Assembly: GCA_037074765.1 (NCBI GenBank)
Contig: JBAMDO010000192.1
Span: 1-64,000 of the forward strand
From: Mansonella perstans
Lineage: Eukaryota > Nematoda > Chromadorea > Rhabditida > Onchocercidae
Reading direction: 5' to 3'
Length of the DNA stretch: 64,000 nucleotides
How positions within the stretch are numbered: the first letter of the stretch is position 1; each line of letters opens with the position of its first letter. The notes below the pieces were generated by a model. That model did not search any database. It saw only the letters and a list, made by a program, of their open reading frames with translations, and was not told the origin of the DNA. Shown in pieces: positions 54,281 to 64,000 of this stretch. The position numbers and the translations under genes were made by a program.

Positions 54281-54645
54281 TAAAGCGAAGCGAACCTAGA
54301 AGTTAGAGGTTTTCATTGATTGAAAAACATAGGATAGATCTAGTTCTGAGGTCTCTCGGTCTTTCTACTGTTCCAAATAAAATGTTTATGTTTCTATATA
54401 TGGATATATTACAGAGAGGAAATTGTGACAGAAATATCATCTGAAATTTTCATAAGCATACAGGAAGCAGAGAGTAAAAGAGAGGGAAATCCTATTGAAG
54501 TCAATGGAAATAACCTTTTTTAAATTAATAGCAATCGCTATAAACAACCAAACTTTTCAATGTTGTTGAAGTATAGTAATATAGACGAAACAGCAATTTC
54601 AGGATCACAACGAGAAGTATAATTCCATAAATGTGCAAACTGCAA

Positions 54646-54733
54646 CCGGACACAATTCAGTCACTTTTCGGACACAACCCAGTCACTTTTCGGACACAAC
54701 CCAGTCACTTTTCGGACACAACCCAGTCACTTT
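54646..54733. repeat. 22-bp minisatellite (about 4 copies)
   Basis: Unit CAGTCACTTTTCGGACACAA plus CC, head to tail; the first copy has one T-for-C change. It lies about 370 bp upstream of the EPG-6 start. Because 22 is not a multiple of three it creates overlapping open frames on the plus strand that I do not believe are genes. Confidence 0.92.
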
Positions 54734-54879
54734 GTGCTTTGTGCAATCCATACAACCCAAACTTTGTGATCCCAGCCGCAATTTATTTTATGCAGCTGAT
54801 GAATTTATCTTCAGTTGTTGCATATGTCGTACGACTTATAGGAGCGCCGTTACATTGGCGGAATATAAGGAAGTTATGA

Positions 54880-57610
54880 AGTAATGTTGGACTTTTCGGC
54901 GTTCAACCTGGCTTTTTCACCTAAAGTGGTCTGTAATGTTTTTTCCATTTTATTTTTTCAATTTTTATTAAAGACGAGTTATTCTTCCTTATTTTTATTT
55001 ATCGTTAAGATGGCCTTTCTATTTTACACATATAATTTTATTGCTATATGTGTCATTTGCTGAAAAATAACATCGTTTTACATATCATATTTGAAAATAC
55101 TTTGACATATGCTTCACTATATTGGAAAAGTTTTTTGAGTTAAACCTAAAATTAAGGCAGAATTTAATTTGTAAATGTTCTGTAATTATTGAAACTTAAG
55201 ATTACTAAATGTTTACCATATAATGTATCAAATAATGATAACCTAAACACATTACAATGCAGTCAATTTTTTCCACACTAAAAGATCGGTTAGGATCAAG
55301 TTTTTCATTATGGTTTTATCAAGGTGACTCCGCTATTGAAAGTTTAGTAACATTTCAATTTTATTTGGACATATCTTGTTGTTTTTGATTACTTCATTTT
55401 TAGTCAAAAATTAGATGAAATACTAATTAGCACAAATCTTTTTCATCATTCTTCACTATCGCTATCTTTCTCGGATTACTACGCTATTTTTGATTCTGTT
55501 ATAAAGCAGTTTTCTTTTGGCTTTTATTTTGGGATTACAGTTACGTGCTGTACATATCACTTTTTCAATTGAATCTCAATAGTTGGAATCTAAAAAAAAA
55601 AATGAGGGAACAGGGAAAGAAGCTCTCTTTCTATTCTTTATTCACATTTAGTATAAAAGAATTACCAAATCTTAAATTTTGAAAGCGGCAAAAGCCTGTA
55701 TTCTTTCTGTAGCCAAAAGATGCTCTTAACAGTTATTGTCTTTTGAAAAATAGACACCTAAAGGGATTTAAAATTACCGAAGAATTCAAATTCCAGTTAA
55801 CATATTACGCATACTGTATTTGGTGATTAAAAAAAATTGAATGTTTTTCTGAGATGTATTTAATGTTACAGTTAGAAGATGCTACTGTTAGCATATATCT
55901 TTGAGAAAAAAATATTTTATTTTCGATTTTAGTATATATCTATTTCCTCTTAACATATAACAGTTTTTAATTAGATCAATTACTTTACAATTTTTTTTTT
56001 TTTTTTCCTTCTATTTCCTTTTCACAAAAGTAACTTTTTGTTTTACATTGGCTAAAAATTGGCATATTTTTAATCTGTTGCATAATCTCATTAGCCTATA
56101 TTTTAGAAGCTTTTTAAATGATAAGATCATTTGTTTTTCATATGTTGTAATTTTGTAAAAAAAAAAAAAAAAAAAAACGATTAATCTTTTCTTTTTTTTC
56201 ATTATTGTTTTTAACTGCACATGTTACATGACATATTTTTTAAATGCTTTTGAAGTAAAACAAAAAATTAAATCCATTTATGTAATTTAAAAATTTGCAG
56301 GAAAATAGGATGAAATTAGCACATTTTAGCCTGAAATCATGAATAAATGGAGGTTGGAATAGTATAGTGTGTCCATTCAGGGAATGAATAAATGCATAGT
56401 GACGTTTATCTCATATAAGCACACAAATGTACTCTAACTTCTGTTCTTAAATAGCTTTGGCAAATAGATGCTCGAGAGAATCTCAAAAATATTGATCTTT
56501 ATTCCTTACTATGTTTCACTTTATGCCTCTCCTTTCTCAATGTTATTTCATTTAATTATAATTGCTTCTATAAAATGATTTGCCATATATTTCTTCTGTT
56601 AAAGTTATTTCATTTCTGTCTGATAAGGGAGACAACATTTTGTATCATATATGTTAGATTAATAAGTTGTAATTTTTTTGCGCATAAAGTTTTAAATGAA
56701 TGCGAATGTATTAAATGTCTTATTTGATTAAATTCATTTGTTTCAATTTATTTAATTAAATTACGTAACGTTTAAATTACGTAACATAAATTATTTAAAT
56801 AGATAATTTAAATAATTTATATTGTCTTTTTTTGAATTTTAAACTATTGATATATTAAAATGCAACAGCAAGATCAAATTACTAGCTATGGTTAAGCTGA
56901 AAACTCAAATTCATTTCGATGGTTAATTTATCAAATCTAAATTTCACTAACTGCGTTAAATAAATAAAGGAAACAGCAGAAAGTCCAATAATTTTTGAAA
57001 GCCTTACTTTATAATAAATTTAGCTGACCAGATTTATGTTCATTTCTTTGTATTGTTTTTATATGGATTAATGATAGCAATGTTCGAATACAGGCATTTA
57101 TCATAAACATCCTTTATCGTGCTGCATTATGGGATGAGAAGTCATAACTTTTAGAACATAAATAATTAGCATTCTTTTGACAGTGAAATCTATTTGTATG
57201 AATTTGATTTTACTTGTAGAAAAAGGAGCAATTAAAATAATTATAACCAGACGGAGAAATTGATTGCGTTATTCTGATTTTAATGATTAAATTAGCAGAA
57301 GCGATTTGGTTAGTTTATGCAGATGCACACGCAAAAAAAAAAGAGAAAAGAGAAACTAACAAGCATGGTTGCACAAGAAATATGTTCATGCAAACACTTT
57401 GTAACATTTTTTTTTTCGTTTATTTGTAATCATAACATGTTGCTTTTTATCAATAACTTATATGTTTCCAATTTATTTTATCAAATTTTTGTATAAATTT
57501 TACATAAATGGTCTGCACTAATTCCCGTCAGTTTACGTATTTGTTAGAATATCATCACTACATTGCATTATTTACATAAAGTTGAATGTAACACATTCAA
57601 TATGCAAATA
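54880..57610. other. Intergenic region between divergent epg-6 and the SEC14L1-like gene
   Basis: About 2.7 kb of strongly AT-rich sequence with no supportable gene. It probably holds the promoters of both divergent genes. A hairpin-forming inverted repeat lies at about 56,786-56,820. Confidence 0.5.
56786..56820. repeat. AT-rich inverted repeat (hairpin)
   Basis: 15-bp arms (ATAAATTATTTAAAT and its complement) around a short spacer, preceded by two copies of AATTACGTAAC. Pure AT, so chance is possible. No terminator role is implied in a eukaryote. Confidence 0.6.
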
Positions 57611-57629
57611 AATTTTCAGGTAATAAACG

Positions 57630-63538
<5,909 letters not shown>

Positions 63539-64000
63539 TTGCAAACATTTCATACAAAGTCTAGTTAGCATTTTTCGAAAATGGTGGTTCTCTTTTTTCA
63601 AAGAAATCTAGTTATTAATTTTTTGGAGATGACGGTTGTTTTTGTATTATACTAATTTTGGATAGTCAAAACATTGTCGAAATCTTCGTCTGCTGACCGA
63701 TCTAATGGTAATAAATTATTCCCAGTGATCGTTTTCATTCTCGTATGACTTCATTATTATAGACTTAAGGGGAAAAAAAGTGTTACTAATTGATTCTGTG
63801 AAAACTGGTTAGGCATGGTGCTTTTGATCAAGATACTCTGAATTTTAACGAGAATTCTAGTTATACGTTTAGTTATTTTTCTGAGCCAGTATTCGTTTTC
63901 ATTGAATTTAATTTATTATATACCTCTTTTAATACTAGTGTGCTTGTTGTGACAGGATACTGGAATAAAAGTTCAGGAAGTCGTTTTAAGGGAAATTTGA

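Noticed and set aside
54631..54884. Two overlapping 82-83 codon plus-strand frames
   Set aside because: Both come from the 22-bp minisatellite read in different phases; no family resemblance.

Overview
The window reads as nuclear DNA of a nematode, most likely a clade III/filarial-type worm. It is AT-rich and the genes are broken into many small exons. Introns are mostly 50-700 nt, with acceptors of the nematode type (TTTTCAG). Every gene I recognise has a well-known metazoan or C. elegans counterpart. The species cannot be fixed from sequence alone. There are no bacterial operons, CRISPR arrays or phage genes.

Layout, left to right. (1) 1-2,366, minus: an NRAMP/SLC11 (SMF-type) metal transporter running off the left edge; its central exons carry about seven single-base frame breaks. 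(2) 4.38-5.09 kb, minus: scraps resembling a second, decayed NRAMP copy. (3) 7,727-10,779, minus: an intact 8-exon TMEM129-type ER ubiquitin ligase. (4) 11.6-12.6 kb, minus: a dead hAT/ZBED-type transposase. (5) 15.72-16.15 kb: a long CA microsatellite. (6) 17,355-18,391, plus: histone H3.3 in three exons. (7) 19,188-19,537, minus: a small unrecognised gene that needs a 23-nt intron or contains a frameshift. (8) 21,280-25,483, minus: a 13-exon RING1/RNF2-like Polycomb protein (RING + RAWUL). (9) 25.7-29.25 kb: decayed or orphan coding fragments on both strands. (10) 29,365-42,530, minus: a full-length multidomain acetyl-CoA carboxylase. (11) 42.6-50.6 kb: about 8 kb with no gene I can support, apart from simple repeats and a speculative 5' exon. 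(12) 50.7-51.4 kb, minus: unrecognised coding-like exons. (13) 51,964-54,280, minus: an intact WIPI3/WDR45B (EPG-6) autophagy propeller. (14) 57,630-63,538, plus: a SEC14L1/5-type PRELI-CRAL-TRIO-GOLD protein with a GC-AG intron.

The genes do not form one pathway. They are ordinary housekeeping functions: metal uptake, ER-associated degradation, chromatin (H3.3 and a PRC1-type E3 next to each other), fatty-acid synthesis, autophagy and lipid transfer. I found no clear new defence or biosynthetic system. The most interesting signals are the selectively frame-broken NRAMP locus beside a probable dead copy, a non-consensus biotin site (MKV) in the carboxylase, a possible 23-nt intron, and several decayed coding fragments without an identity. 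Exon boundaries were read by eye from splice signals, reading-frame continuity and remembered family sequences; no search was run.
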